Notes: a model not told the origin generated them from the letters alone. 64,000 nucleotides of DNA from Haloterrigena gelatinilytica (GCF_013342145.1 NZ_JABUQZ010000001.1:3038001-3102000); one strand, 5' to 3'. Positions 16,346 to 24,397 are shown, counted from the first letter of the stretch. Program-made: numbers and translations.

Positions 16346-16840
16346 ATGCCCATCGTCAGCGTCTCGATGCCTGCAGACCTGATCGATCGACTCGACGCCC
16401 ACGCAGCCGGTCACGACTACACAGGCCGCAGCGAGGTCGTCCGCGAGAGCGCGCGGACGCTACTCGGAGAGTTCGAGGACGACCGTCTCGAGGGCCGACC
16501 TCTCGCCGGCGTCGTCAGCGTCTTCTACGAGTTCGGCAGTCAGCGCGTCGAGCGCCGCGTGACTGAACTGCGCCACGAGTACGACGACGTCGTCGCCTCG
16601 AACGACCACGGTCACGTCGGTGATGGCTGTGACTGTCCGTCGTGCGACACGAGCCGCGACTCGGAATCGGAATCGCGGTCGGAACCCGGGTACTGCGTCG
16701 ACCTGTTCGTCCTCGAGGGCGACCTCGAGACGCTGTCGGCGTTCGTCGGCACCCTCCGCGCGATCGAGGCCGTCGATCGCGTCGACTACTCGCTGGCTCC
16801 GCTGGATTCGATCGGCCAGCTTCGGGACGGCTGCAGCTGA
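16346..16840 (+). CDS. nikR: NikR-like CopG/ribbon-helix-helix metal-responsive regulator with Cys-rich insertion
   Basis: Protein of 164 residues. The ribbon-helix-helix DNA-binding domain is residues 1-45 (VSVSMPADLIDRLDAHA, then TGRSEVVRESARTLL). The rest is a NikR-type ACT-like metal domain. Likely metal residues by alignment to NikR are H77, H88, H90 and C117. Between H90 and C117 lies an insertion of about 24 residues with Cys95, Cys97 and Cys100 in C-x-C-x2-C spacing followed by a Ser/Glu/Arg tract, which bacterial NikR lacks. It is divergent from the two CobW metallochaperones, which suggests it controls them in response to Ni, Co or Zn. The metal is not decidable from sequence. Confidence 0.85.
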   Translation: MPIVSVSMPADLIDRLDAHAAGHDYTGRSEVVRESARTLLGEFEDDRLEGRPLAGVVSVFYEFGSQRVERRVTELRHEYDDVVASNDHGHVGDGCDCPSCDTSRDSESESRSEPGYCVDLFVLEGDLETLSAFVGTLRAIEAVDRVDYSLAPLDSIGQLRDGCS

Positions 16841-16849
16841 CCGCTATCG

Positions 16850-17344
16850 TTATCGGGGTCGCCGGAGGTCGGCGAGTCGCTCCTCGAGCAGGTAGTCCTC
16901 CGCCCAGTTGATTCCGGCGCGCCGCCCGTTGTTCGGCTCGCGGAATCGAATCTCCATCTTCCCGTCCGCAGCGTCCGAGACCGGGACCAGGTACCGGTTA
17001 TCGGTGACCGGATCGTAGACCGCGAAGTACTCCGCGCGTCCGCGGTAGTCCTCGCGGCCGTAGTCGTCGCCACGCCGCGTGGCAATCGTCCCGAACGCGA
17101 CCGTCCCCTCGCTCTTTCGATAGGCCGTCTTGCACTGAATGCGGTGAAACTGTCCGCCGACCTCGACGACGAGATCGTACGGCTCGTCTGCGGTCGGGAC
17201 GAGGACGGGGATATCGCGCACCGCGAACGCTGCCCGGACGATCGCTTCGGTCGCGCGACCGCGCTTCTGTGGCTGCTCGAGGTTCTCGTAACACGTGGTT
17301 CGATCCGACACGGACGGTCTGGCCGCTCGATCGGATATAAACAA
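16850..17344 (-). CDS. PD-(D/E)XK nuclease-like protein (group I intron-associated endonuclease family)
   Basis: Protein of 164 residues with a restriction-endonuclease-like core. The segment KRGRATEAIVRAAFA supplies the first helix with its Glu, YDLVVEVGGQFHRIQCKTA carries the Asp and the Q-x-K motif of the active site, and AEYFAVYDPVTDNRYLVPV is the usual continuation. The family (PF11645-like) is named after intron-associated endonucleases, but no intron is present here. Other relatives are archaeal resolvase-like nucleases. The substrate is unknown. The start at 17344 gives a 25-residue lead before the domain; later starts are possible. It is convergent with nikR, 9 bases between stops. 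Confidence 0.78.
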   Translation of the reverse strand: MFISDRAARPSVSDRTTCYENLEQPQKRGRATEAIVRAAFAVRDIPVLVPTADEPYDLVVEVGGQFHRIQCKTAYRKSEGTVAFGTIATRRGDDYGREDYRGRAEYFAVYDPVTDNRYLVPVSDAADGKMEIRFREPNNGRRAGINWAEDYLLEERLADLRRPR

Positions 17345-17454
17345 CAGGCCGCGGAGACGAAACTGCGAGTTACGTGTTCGAATCGGTACGTTCGCGCTTA
17401 CGAAACTCGGAGTCGAGTAGCGCTATCGCTCCTCGAGCGTAGTGTTTGAAAAAG

Positions 17455-17527
17455 CGCCGAAGCCAGGACTCGAACCTGGGACAACCTCGTTAACAGCGAG
17501 GTGCTCTACCATCTGAGCTACTTCGGC
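17455..17527 (-). tRNA. tRNA-Asn (GTT)
   Basis: A 73-base cloverleaf: acceptor GCCGAAG / CTTCGGC with discriminator G, D stem GCTC / GAGC, anticodon stem CTCG(C) / (A)CGAG with loop CTGTTAA giving anticodon GTT, T stem CCAGG / CCTGG around TTCGAGT. No intron and no encoded CCA. Confidence 0.95.
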
Positions 17528-17622
17528 TCATCTTCTGATAGCCGGGTGTATTTGATAGGGCTTTCGTTTTCGCTTCCGGCGGTTCGACACCCTTTCACGC
17601 ACCGCTCGAGTAGCCCCATCCG

Positions 17623-19107
17623 ATGAGCGAGGAGGACGCCGAGAGCGACGAGCACGGGACCAGCGGGACGGTCGACGAGTACGGCTCGAGTACCGACGGG
17701 GAGCGCGACGACCTCGAGGCGGTCGTCGCCGCGGTTCGCGAGCGGATCGAACCCGACGCCGAGGAGCGCGACCGCCTCCGGTCGGTCGCCGACCGGCTCA
17801 TCGAGCGCGCCGAGACCGCCGCGACCGACCGCTGCCCCGACGCCGACGTGATGCAGGTCGGCTCCACCGCCAGGAACACCTGGATCAGCGGCGATCGAGA
17901 TATCGACATCTTCGTGCGCTTCCCACCGGAGCTCGATCGCGAGACCTTAGAGCGCTACGGCCTCGAGGTCGGCCACGAAACGCTCCCCGAGGGCCACGAG
18001 GAGTACGCCGAACACCCCTACGTCAAGGGGACCGTCGAGGGGTTCGACGTCGACGTCGTCCCCTGTTTCCGCCTCGAGTCGGCGACCGAAATTCGATCGG
18101 CCGTCGACCGCACGCCCTTCCACACCAGCTACTTACAGGCCCGACTCGACGACGAACTGACCGCCGACGTCCGGCTCGCCAAGCAGTTCCTCAAAGGCAT
18201 CGGCGCCTACGGGAGCGACCTCCGCACGCGGGGCTTCAGCGGCTACCTCACCGAACTCCTCGTCGTCGAGTACGGCGGGTTTCGCGGCCTGCTCGAGGCC
18301 GCGGCCGAGTGGCAGCCGCCGGTCGAACTCGACCCCGAAGACCACGGCCAGGAGCGCGAGACGGCTTCGCCGTCTCGGAGTGCGGAGGTCGGCGACGCCG
18401 ATCTCCCGTTCGACGATCCGCTGGTCGTCATCGATCCCACTGATCCCGAACGCAACGTCGCCGCCGTCTGTGCCGCCGAGAACGTCGCTCGCCTCCAGCA
18501 TTACGCTCGCAGGTTTCTCGAGGATCCCCGCGCCGAGGTGTTCGAGTCCGACGATCCCGATCCGCTCGACGAGACGGCCCTGCGCGCGCACCTCGAGCGG
18601 CGGGGCACCACGCCGGTCGCGGTCCGGTTCCGAGCGCCCGACCTCGTCGAAGATCAGCTCTACCCGCAGCTTCGGAAATCGCTCGAGGGGATCACGACCG
18701 GCCTCGACGACCGCGGCTTCGACGTCTTCCGGGCGACGACGTTCGCCGACGACGCCGCGGTGATCCTCGCCGAACTCGCGGTCGCGGACCGGCCCGCCGT
18801 CGAGCGCCACGACGGGCCGCCGATCCACGTCCGGAGTCACGCCGACGGGTTCTACGAGGCCTACGCCGACGATCCCGACGCCTACGGCCCCTTCATCGAC
18901 GGCGACCGCTACGTCACCGAACGCCCCCGCGAGTTCACCACGGCTCGCGGATTCCTCGAGAGCGATCGACTCTTCGACGTCGGGCTCGGCGCCCACGTCG
19001 AGACGGCCCTCGAGGACGAGTACGAGGTGTTGGTCGGCGACGAGATCGCGACGCTGTGCGAGGCGTTCGGCCGAGAGTTGGCGCGGTACTTCGAGCCGCA
19101 ACCCTGA
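17623..19107 (+). CDS. cca: CCA-adding enzyme, archaeal class I tRNA nucleotidyltransferase
   Basis: Protein of 494 residues that adds CCA to tRNA 3' ends, needed here because the tRNA genes in this window do not encode CCA. The nucleotidyltransferase motif GSTARNTWISGDRDIDIFV starts at residue 80, with metal-binding Asp93 and Asp95, followed by the third carboxylate in VDVVPCFRLES. The central domain DVRLAKQFLKGIGAYGSDLRTRGFSGYL (read in parts) and the C-terminal tail are normal for the archaeal class. The N-terminal 30 residues form an acidic extension and an insertion of Glu/Ser-rich residues near 245 is haloarchaea-like. It is transcribed away from tRNA-Asn. Confidence 0.95.
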   Translation: MSEEDAESDEHGTSGTVDEYGSSTDGERDDLEAVVAAVRERIEPDAEERDRLRSVADRLIERAETAATDRCPDADVMQVGSTARNTWISGDRDIDIFVRFPPELDRETLERYGLEVGHETLPEGHEEYAEHPYVKGTVEGFDVDVVPCFRLESATEIRSAVDRTPFHTSYLQARLDDELTADVRLAKQFLKGIGAYGSDLRTRGFSGYLTELLVVEYGGFRGLLEAAAEWQPPVELDPEDHGQERETASPSRSAEVGDADLPFDDPLVVIDPTDPERNVAAVCAAENVARLQHYARRFLEDPRAEVFESDDPDPLDETALRAHLERRGTTPVAVRFRAPDLVEDQLYPQLRKSLEGITTGLDDRGFDVFRATTFADDAAVILAELAVADRPAVERHDGPPIHVRSHADGFYEAYADDPDAYGPFIDGDRYVTERPREFTTARGFLESDRLFDVGLGAHVETALEDEYEVLVGDEIATLCEAFGRELARYFEPQP

Positions 19108-19170
19108 CCCTGACTCTGAACCGCGGCCGCGAGAAGAGCGGGTGCGTCTTTTCGAACGGGAGACCGGTAC

Positions 19171-20199
19171 TCAGTCTCCGAGGTCGATATCCAGTCCGTG
19201 CTCCTCGAGAACCTCGTCGAGGGCGGACGCGGCCTGCTCCCCGAACTCCGAGTCGGGTTCGATCGGCTCGCGGCCGTCGAAGGTCTCGTGGACGATGGCG
19301 ACGCTGTCCGCGAGGACGTCCAGTCCGTAGCCGCCCTCGAGGATGAACGCGAAGGCGGCGTCGGTCTCGTCGGCCAGCGACCGGAATCGGTCGGTCATCA
19401 GGGCGTAGGCTTCCGTCGAGAGCCGAACGCGCGAGATCGGATCGTGACGGTGGGCGTCGAAGCCCGCGCTGATCAGGAGCAGGTCGGGATCGTAGTCGGT
19501 CAGCGCGTGGCCGATCGGCCCCTCGACCGCCGCGAGATACTCGCGGTCGTCGGTGCCGGCGGGCATCGGGATGTTCATGGTCGTTCCCTCGCCCGCTCCC
19601 TCGCCGGTCTCGTCGACGGCGCCGGTGCCCGGATACAGACCCTGTTCGTGCAGCGAAACGAAGAAGACGTCGTCGCGGTCGTAGAAGATGTCCTGAGTCC
19701 CGTTGCCGTGGTGGACGTCCCAGTCGACGATCGCGACCCGATCGACGTCGTACTCCTCGGAATCGAGGGCGTGCTGGGCGGCGACCGCGACGTTGTTGAC
19801 GAAGCAAAATCCCATCGCGTCGTCGTAGACGGCGTGGTGGCCCGGCGGCCGGCCGATCGAGAACGGCGTCCGACGACCGGTCGCCCCCTCGAGGGCGGCT
19901 TCGACGGCCCAGCAGGCGAGCCCGGCGCTCTGACAGACCGCGTTCCAGGTCTCCTCGACCGCGCTCGTGTCGGGGTCCCAGTTGCCGCCGCCGTCGGCGC
20001 AGAACTCCCGGACGGACTCGAGGTATTCCCGTTCGTGGACGGCCGCCAGCCGGTCGAGATCGCAGGCGTCCGCCTCGACGTATTCGACGCCGTGTTTCTT
20101 CTTCAGTCGCTCCCGTATCGCGCGGAGCCGGTCCGGCGACTCCGGGTGGCGCGAACCGGGATCGTGTGCGAGACAAGTCTCGCTGTAGCCAAACTGCAT
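19171..20199 (-). CDS. Histone deacetylase superfamily protein
   Basis: Protein of 342 residues of the arginase/deacetylase fold (class II HDAC/acetoin utilisation type). Active-site features are visible: GRPPGHHAVYDDAMGFC with the paired histidines at 121-122, DWDVHHGNGTQD with metal ligands Asp161 and His163, ISAGFDAHRHDP with the third Asp, and LEGGYGLD with the glycine-rich loop before the catalytic Tyr. Known relatives remove acetyl groups from lysines or polyamines. The gene starts one base after the histone-doublet gene ends, so it is the second gene of that operon. This makes histone lysine a conceivable substrate, which is inference. HDAC-like activity in haloarchaea is reported as important for gene expression. 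Confidence 0.93.
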   Translation of the reverse strand: MQFGYSETCLAHDPGSRHPESPDRLRAIRERLKKKHGVEYVEADACDLDRLAAVHEREYLESVREFCADGGGNWDPDTSAVEETWNAVCQSAGLACWAVEAALEGATGRRTPFSIGRPPGHHAVYDDAMGFCFVNNVAVAAQHALDSEEYDVDRVAIVDWDVHHGNGTQDIFYDRDDVFFVSLHEQGLYPGTGAVDETGEGAGEGTTMNIPMPAGTDDREYLAAVEGPIGHALTDYDPDLLLISAGFDAHRHDPISRVRLSTEAYALMTDRFRSLADETDAAFAFILEGGYGLDVLADSVAIVHETFDGREPIEPDSEFGEQAASALDEVLEEHGLDIDLGD

Positions 20200-20200
20200 C

Positions 20201-20632
20201 TCACTCGAACAGCGAGAAGTACGTCTCGATGTCGTCGTTGGTGATCGTCCGGCGGTCGGCGTGGCGCGCGAGGATCGCGGCCGCCCGAGCGACGTTGTCC
20301 GCGTAGTCCTCGAGAATGTCGGCCAGCGCCACCCGAGCGTCCATCGAGACGCGATATCGGTCGTCGATTTCGAGTCTGGCGATGCGGTCGACGGGCGCGA
20401 CCGGAAGCTCGAGGTCATCCTTGTCGACGACCTGCTCGACGCCGAAATCCTGGGCCATCAGCGTCTTGCGCCCGTCGCGGGTCGCTTGCTCGGCGGCGTC
20501 GATCGCGAGCTCGCTTCCGTGTTCTTGAATCCGCGTTGCGAGTTCCTTCGACGCGTCGGCACTCACCCGAAGATCGCCCGCGTTCCGCCGGATGATCGTG
20601 TCCACCGGGGCGAACGGGAGTTCGACGTTCAT
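20201..20632 (-). CDS. hstA: Archaeal histone, tandem histone-fold doublet
   Basis: Protein of 143 residues with two histone folds in one chain, as in the halophilic HstA/HpyA type. Fold one runs about residues 1-66 (LPFAPVDTIIRRNAG, RVSADASKELATRIQEHGS), fold two about 74-143 (LPVAPVDRIARLEI, RVSMDARVALADILEDYAD, RRTITNDDIETYF). Each carries the paired-element loop and the C-terminal KTL.AQDF / RTITNDDI strand. The doublet would form a pseudo-dimer by itself. Unlike methanogen histones the surface is acidic, normal for a salt-in cell. It follows the RpaC-like gene by 66 bases and precedes the deacetylase gene by one base on the same strand. Confidence 0.95.
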   Translation of the reverse strand: MNVELPFAPVDTIIRRNAGDLRVSADASKELATRIQEHGSELAIDAAEQATRDGRKTLMAQDFGVEQVVDKDDLELPVAPVDRIARLEIDDRYRVSMDARVALADILEDYADNVARAAAILARHADRRTITNDDIETYFSLFE

Positions 20633-20698
20633 ACCATGCTAGGCGGAGCAAAGTCCCTTAACGCTTTTCCTAGACGTCGGATGAGGTTGCTCGCGGCG

Positions 20699-22159
20699 TC
20701 AGAACACGTCGTTTGCCTCGAGGCGACCGTCCCGGACGATCCCGCGAGCGGTCACCTCTTCGCCGAGGCCGACGTCGGCGTCGGTCGCGACGCTCATCGT
20801 CGACTCGCCGTCGTCCAGCACGACCGGGTCGCCGGCCTGCACGACGACGCCGGTGAACTCGAGTTCCTCGCCGTCGGTCGGCTCGTCCGATTCGGCGCCG
20901 GCATCGGCGCCGCCGGCGTCGTCGGACTCGTCGCTCGAGGCGGCGCTCGTCTCGGTTTCCGCCCCGGCTGACTCGTCGTCGCCGGCGAACGCCGAGAGGC
21001 CGGCGTTCTCGTTACTCGGGTCGTCCGCGGCGCTCTCGCCGCCGGCGGTACCGGAGTCGGACTCGAGGACCGTGATCGTCGACTGCCAGCCCGCGGAGGC
21101 CTCGAGGTCGTCCTGCCAGCCGTCCTGGATCTCGACGTCGCCGAGGGCGACCTCGTCACCGGGTCCGACGTCGATATCGGCCTTGTCGCCCCACAGCGCG
21201 ACGCGGATGTCGCCGGTCGCGTCCTGGACGCGAATGTTCCGGACCTGCCCCTCGGAGCCGTCGTCGCGGTCGAAGGTCCGCTTCGGATCGGCCGAGCGGA
21301 CGACGCCCGCGATGTCGACCGTCTGCTCGATCTCGAGCTCCTCGATCGGCGTGCTCTCGGGGACGTACTCGACCGCCTCGTCGACTTCCTCGACGGCGCC
21401 GCGGTTGCCGACGTGGAGTTCGAGGTTGCCGTCGCGTTCCTTGACGTAGCCGTCGATCACCTCGACGGTCTCGCCGGGGTCGAACTCGGTGGCGAGGTCG
21501 GCCTGCTCGTCCCACAGCGTGACGCGGATGCGGCCGGTCTCGTCGCCGAGGACGAGATTCGATACCTTCCCCTCGGAGCCGTCGTCGCGGTCGAAGGTTC
21601 GGACGCTGTCGGTGTCTAAGACCAGCCCGACGAGGTTGACGTTCGAGAGGCCGAGCGAAAGCGCCTCGACGGTGTGGGTGTCCGAGACCTGGACGTCGAT
21701 CTCCGTGTCCGGATCCGGTTCGACGTCGTCGACGCTGACCTCGACGCCGGAAAAGCCCTCCTTGGGGCGCCCCTTGATTCGCAGTACCTGGCCCTCCTCG
21801 AGTTCCTCGGTGGCGGCCTCGGCGTGCTCGTCCCAGAAGGCGGCCCGAACGGAGCCGGTCTCGTCGGCGACCTCGACGTTGACGACGCGGCCGTCCTCGT
21901 CCTCGCCGTCGCGTTCGAACGTCCGCACGTCGCCGATCGAGAGCACTTTGGCGACGAACTTCGCCTCCTCCATGCCGGGTTCGATGTCGGCGACGCCGCC
22001 GACCTCGCTCTCGCCGATCTCGTGAGCGACGAGCATCGCCGCCGTCTCCTCGTCCGCGAGTCCGCCCATCTGATCGACTTTCGCCTCGACGGCCTCGCGA
22101 AACTCCTCGAGAGAAACGTCGGCCTCGAGGTCTTCGTACACGCCCTCGATGTCGCTCAT
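20699..22159 (-). CDS. rpaC: Replication protein A-like single-stranded DNA-binding protein (RpaC type)
   Basis: Protein of 486 residues with three clear OB folds at about residues 70-160, 175-265 and 285-370, each containing a segment like VNVEVADETGSVRAAFWDE, LVLGDETGRIRVTLWDE or IRVQDATGDIRVALWGD. A further short OB-like strand set ends the protein (VVVQAGDPVVLDDGES...). The N-terminal 60 residues are helical and acidic. No zinc finger is present, which fits Haloferax RpaC rather than RpaA/B. The linker of about 60 residues before the C-terminus is Ala/Glu/Ser/Asp only. In Haloferax volcanii rpaC also neighbours the histone gene. Start at 22159 is preferred; upstream in-frame ATGs add MRGLPMHEHR. 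Confidence 0.92.
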   Translation of the reverse strand: MSDIEGVYEDLEADVSLEEFREAVEAKVDQMGGLADEETAAMLVAHEIGESEVGGVADIEPGMEEAKFVAKVLSIGDVRTFERDGEDEDGRVVNVEVADETGSVRAAFWDEHAEAATEELEEGQVLRIKGRPKEGFSGVEVSVDDVEPDPDTEIDVQVSDTHTVEALSLGLSNVNLVGLVLDTDSVRTFDRDDGSEGKVSNLVLGDETGRIRVTLWDEQADLATEFDPGETVEVIDGYVKERDGNLELHVGNRGAVEEVDEAVEYVPESTPIEELEIEQTVDIAGVVRSADPKRTFDRDDGSEGQVRNIRVQDATGDIRVALWGDKADIDVGPGDEVALGDVEIQDGWQDDLEASAGWQSTITVLESDSGTAGGESAADDPSNENAGLSAFAGDDESAGAETETSAASSDESDDAGGADAGAESDEPTDGEELEFTGVVVQAGDPVVLDDGESTMSVATDADVGLGEEVTARGIVRDGRLEANDVF

Positions 22160-22493
22160 TCTATGTTCGTGCATGGGTAGGCCGCGCATAAGCGTTGTTC
22201 ATTCGGCGTCCCGGTACGGGTCGACGGCCGACGAGTACGGCGGTACTACCGATTCGAGCGAGCGGTTTCGGTCGTTCCAGCACGGTGGACTCGGACCGCG
22301 TGTCGACGGGACTCGAGCGGCGGGTCATGGCTCCCGTTGGGCGCGTAATCGAATATAAACGTCAGTGTTGGCGACCGAGCGCTGTCCGCCCTCGAGAGAC
22401 GGCCGTTTACAAGCAGGTCGTGCGTGAAATTGTCGTGCGGGAGCCGGTAGCTTTCGAAAGTGCTTTAATGGTAACCCGGTTACGTAGAGATGA
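22160..22493. other. Intergenic region with the tRNA-Arg promoter
   Basis: A 334-base gap without a gene. A TATA-like CTTTAATG at 22464-22471 lies about 26 bases before tRNA-Arg, followed by the palindrome GTAACC-C-GGTTAC (22471-22483). A second AT-rich box (GAATATAAACG) at about 22352-22362 has no obvious gene downstream. Confidence 0.55.
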
Positions 22494-22566
22494 GTCCTGA
22501 TAGGGTAGTGGACTATCCTCTTGGCTTGCGGAGCCAGGGACCGGAGTTCAAATCTCCGTCAGGACG
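22494..22566 (+). tRNA. tRNA-Arg (GCG)
   Basis: A 73-base cloverleaf: acceptor GTCCTGA / TCAGGAC with discriminator G, D arm GGGT / ATCC, anticodon stem TTGGC / GCCAG with loop TTGCGGA giving anticodon GCG, T stem CGGAG / CTCCG around TTCAAAT. No intron, no encoded CCA. It is followed by extra copies of its own 3' end. Confidence 0.93.
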
Positions 22567-22567
22567 C

Positions 22568-22618
22568 TTTTCCAAACACAACGACGACGAGCGGAGCGAG
22601 TCGTCCGTGTTTGGAAAA
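22568..22618. repeat. Long inverted repeat directly after tRNA-Arg
   Basis: TTTTCCAAACAC at 22568-22579 pairs with GTGTTTGGAAAA at 22607-22618 over 12 bases, with an inner GACGA / TCGTC pairing. It could fold as a hairpin in the tRNA trailer and act in termination, or be a mobile-element end. Confidence 0.75.
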
Positions 22619-22684
22619 CGGACCCGGAGATTTGAGCAGGGAAGTCGCAGCGGCCGAACGTAGTGAGGCCGACCGTCTTCCCGT

Positions 22685-22707
22685 GTTCAAATCTCCGTCA
22701 GGACGCT
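22685..22707 (+). repeat. Exact 23-base copy of the tRNA-Arg 3' end
   Basis: Repeats bases 22546-22568 of the tRNA-Arg 3' part and trailer without a mismatch, 139 bases downstream. Such duplications typically mark an attachment site of an element that integrates into tRNA genes. Confidence 0.85.
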
Positions 22708-22791
22708 CACTCCTTACGAGTGTTTCACGTTGTTCAGCACTCGCTGCGTCGTTCGGTCCTGACGTGCCTCACGCTCGTTACACTCGCGTGA

Positions 22792-22811
22792 GACTCCGTC
22801 AAGACGCTTTT
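22792..22811 (+). repeat. Second, imperfect copy of the tRNA-Arg 3' end
   Basis: Matches 22552-22571 at 18 of 20 bases, including the CGCTTTTC trailer. Together with the copy at 22685 it gives a ladder of three tRNA 3' ends within 320 bases. Confidence 0.65.
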
Positions 22812-22857
22812 CTAAGTGCGCACATGGGATCCAAATTCGAGACGAATCGCCGAAGAC

Positions 22858-23664
22858 TCACAGCGAGAGCGGCTCCGATTGTTCGCGGTGGCGCTCGTAC
22901 GTTTCCTCTGCCCACGCTCTGATTTCGGCCGCGTCGGTCTCGACTAGCGCGCGCGGGATCCCGTCATCGTCCTCGACGCCGATCTGGACGACATCGTCGA
23001 AGAGGCCGAGGTAGTAGGTGAGTTCGCGGTCCGCCACGCGCATCGTACACGCCTCGTGAGCCCGAATCTCGGCGACCAGTTCCCGGTACTCGGGTTCGGA
23101 CCGCAGCGTCGACTCGAGGGTCGCGCTGTGGACGACCTCCAGGGGCTGGTCGTGCTCGACGACGCGCTCGCGGGCGACCGTCAGCGCCGGCAGTCCGATC
23201 GCCGGGAGCAGACACCGAAATCGGTCGGCGCGCTCCATCGCCTCGATGTGGCGGTTGACGGGCGCGTACGGGTCTGTCGAGTCCGAGACGACGACCGTCG
23301 CGTCGGCGAGCGCGCACACGTCGAACTCGAGTTCGTCGTCGGGAAACCACCGACAGAACGGGCGGATGCGCTCGACGAACGCCATCGTCTCGGTCGTCGA
23401 CGCGAGTTCCTCGGCCACGACTTCCCCCAGCGGTCGGATCTCGTACTCGCGAATGCGACAGCGGATCAGTTCCCGCTCCTCGAGCGCGTCGAGGTTCCGC
23501 TGAACCGTTACCCGCGAGGCGTCGGCCTCCTCGCGCAGTTCGGCCTTGGTCAGGCGGTCGGTCTCGCGGAGTCGCTGCAGGATGGCGACCCGAACCGGCG
23601 ACTGAGTCAGGAAGTTCACGACGTCGACGGATTCGGCGTCCGTCTCCCCGAGTGTGCTGTTCAT
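22858..23664 (-). CDS. Helix-turn-helix transcriptional regulator with FilR1 (DUF1724) domain
   Basis: Protein of 268 residues. The N-terminal winged helix-turn-helix spans about residues 12-80 (VVNFLTQSPVRVAILQRL, then ASRVTVQRNLDALEERELI). The rest is a FilR1 ligand or regulatory domain, ending in the characteristic LTYYLGLFDDVVQIGVEDDDG and PRALVETDAAEIRAWAEE (read in parts). In methanogens FilR1 regulates filament formation; in haloarchaea these regulators are numerous and mostly unstudied. It runs toward the tRNA-Arg repeat ladder. The last 20 bases of the gene are only 46 bases from the final tRNA 3' copy. Confidence 0.88.
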   Translation of the reverse strand: MNSTLGETDAESVDVVNFLTQSPVRVAILQRLRETDRLTKAELREEADASRVTVQRNLDALEERELIRCRIREYEIRPLGEVVAEELASTTETMAFVERIRPFCRWFPDDELEFDVCALADATVVVSDSTDPYAPVNRHIEAMERADRFRCLLPAIGLPALTVARERVVEHDQPLEVVHSATLESTLRSEPEYRELVAEIRAHEACTMRVADRELTYYLGLFDDVVQIGVEDDDGIPRALVETDAAEIRAWAEETYERHREQSEPLSL

Positions 23665-24004
23665 CCCTCGCTCGTCCCACTCGCGACCGATTGAATCTAG
23701 GTGTCCGGTTCTCGAGGGAACTAATTAGAACGAAGACCGTTCCGCAGTTGCAACCGATAAACGAGGCGTGTGTGGTGCGAAATCGGACACTCTACCGCGT
23801 CTCGCATCGGTCATGGAACCGAGCAGTTCGAACGCCGGACGGTCCAGCCGGTGACGACGGACGAGGGACCGGATCCGCCGGCACGGTCGACTCGGCTCGA
23901 ACCTCGTGGCTGCGACCACCGTTCAAAGGGTGAAATAGTTCAGGGCCCGTCGAACCGACGCCGAATGAGATTATGGCAAATGATAACAAACATCATACTG
24001 GGCC
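23665..24004. other. Intergenic region of 340 bases between divergent genes
   Basis: No gene or repeat recognised. AT-rich DNA at 23969-24000 (ATTATGGCAAATGATAAC) probably holds the promoter of the Tat-exported protein to the right; AACTAATTAG around 23719-23728 may serve the regulator to the left. Confidence 0.5.
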
Positions 24005-24397
24005 ATGGACCGAAGAAAACTCCTGAAAGGCGCGGGCGCCCTCGGAGCGGCGCTCACCGGCCTCGGTGGCGCGTCAACCGCGGCGGGTGGACACAGGTAC
24101 CCGTCGGTACGGATCATCAACACGAACGAACCGCTTCGAGGGGGAGAGTGGTTCCGCCTCACGGCACGGATCACGAATCACGGATCCGCGCGACTGCGCG
24201 GGAACGCACGGCTGATCGTCGGTAACGATCCGGATCAGGTCGATAGTCGGTACGTGTCCCTCGCGTCGAACCAGAGCACCACTGTGACGCTCGGCTACAG
24301 GACCTACCCGGTTCAGACGAGGGACGTGTTCCCGGTCCGGGTCAGGTGCGAGAACGGATCCGATTCTCGGATCGTCAGCGTCGCTCCGGCGCCGTGA
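24005..24397 (+). CDS. Tat-exported small protein with Ig-like (CARDB-type) fold
   Basis: Protein of 130 residues. The twin-arginine signal DRRKLLKGAGALGAALTGLGG occupies residues 2-22 (RR at 3-4) and a signal-peptidase site is likely after AAGG or TAA. The mature part is about 100 residues of beta strands resembling a CARDB/Ig-like domain: VRIINTNEPLRGGEWFRLTARITNHGSARLRG (read in parts) and SRYVSLASNQSTTVTLGYRTY. Such domains are structural or adhesive. It has no catalytic motif. It is the first of three Tat-exported proteins in a row and runs in the same direction as them. Confidence 0.75.
   Translation: MDRRKLLKGAGALGAALTGLGGASTAAGGHRYPSVRIINTNEPLRGGEWFRLTARITNHGSARLRGNARLIVGNDPDQVDSRYVSLASNQSTTVTLGYRTYPVQTRDVFPVRVRCENGSDSRIVSVAPAP

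Noticed and set aside
22494-22857. An integrated provirus or plasmid at tRNA-Arg
   Set aside because: Only the 3'-end copies are present. No integrase, replication or capsid gene lies between them, so a full element cannot be claimed.
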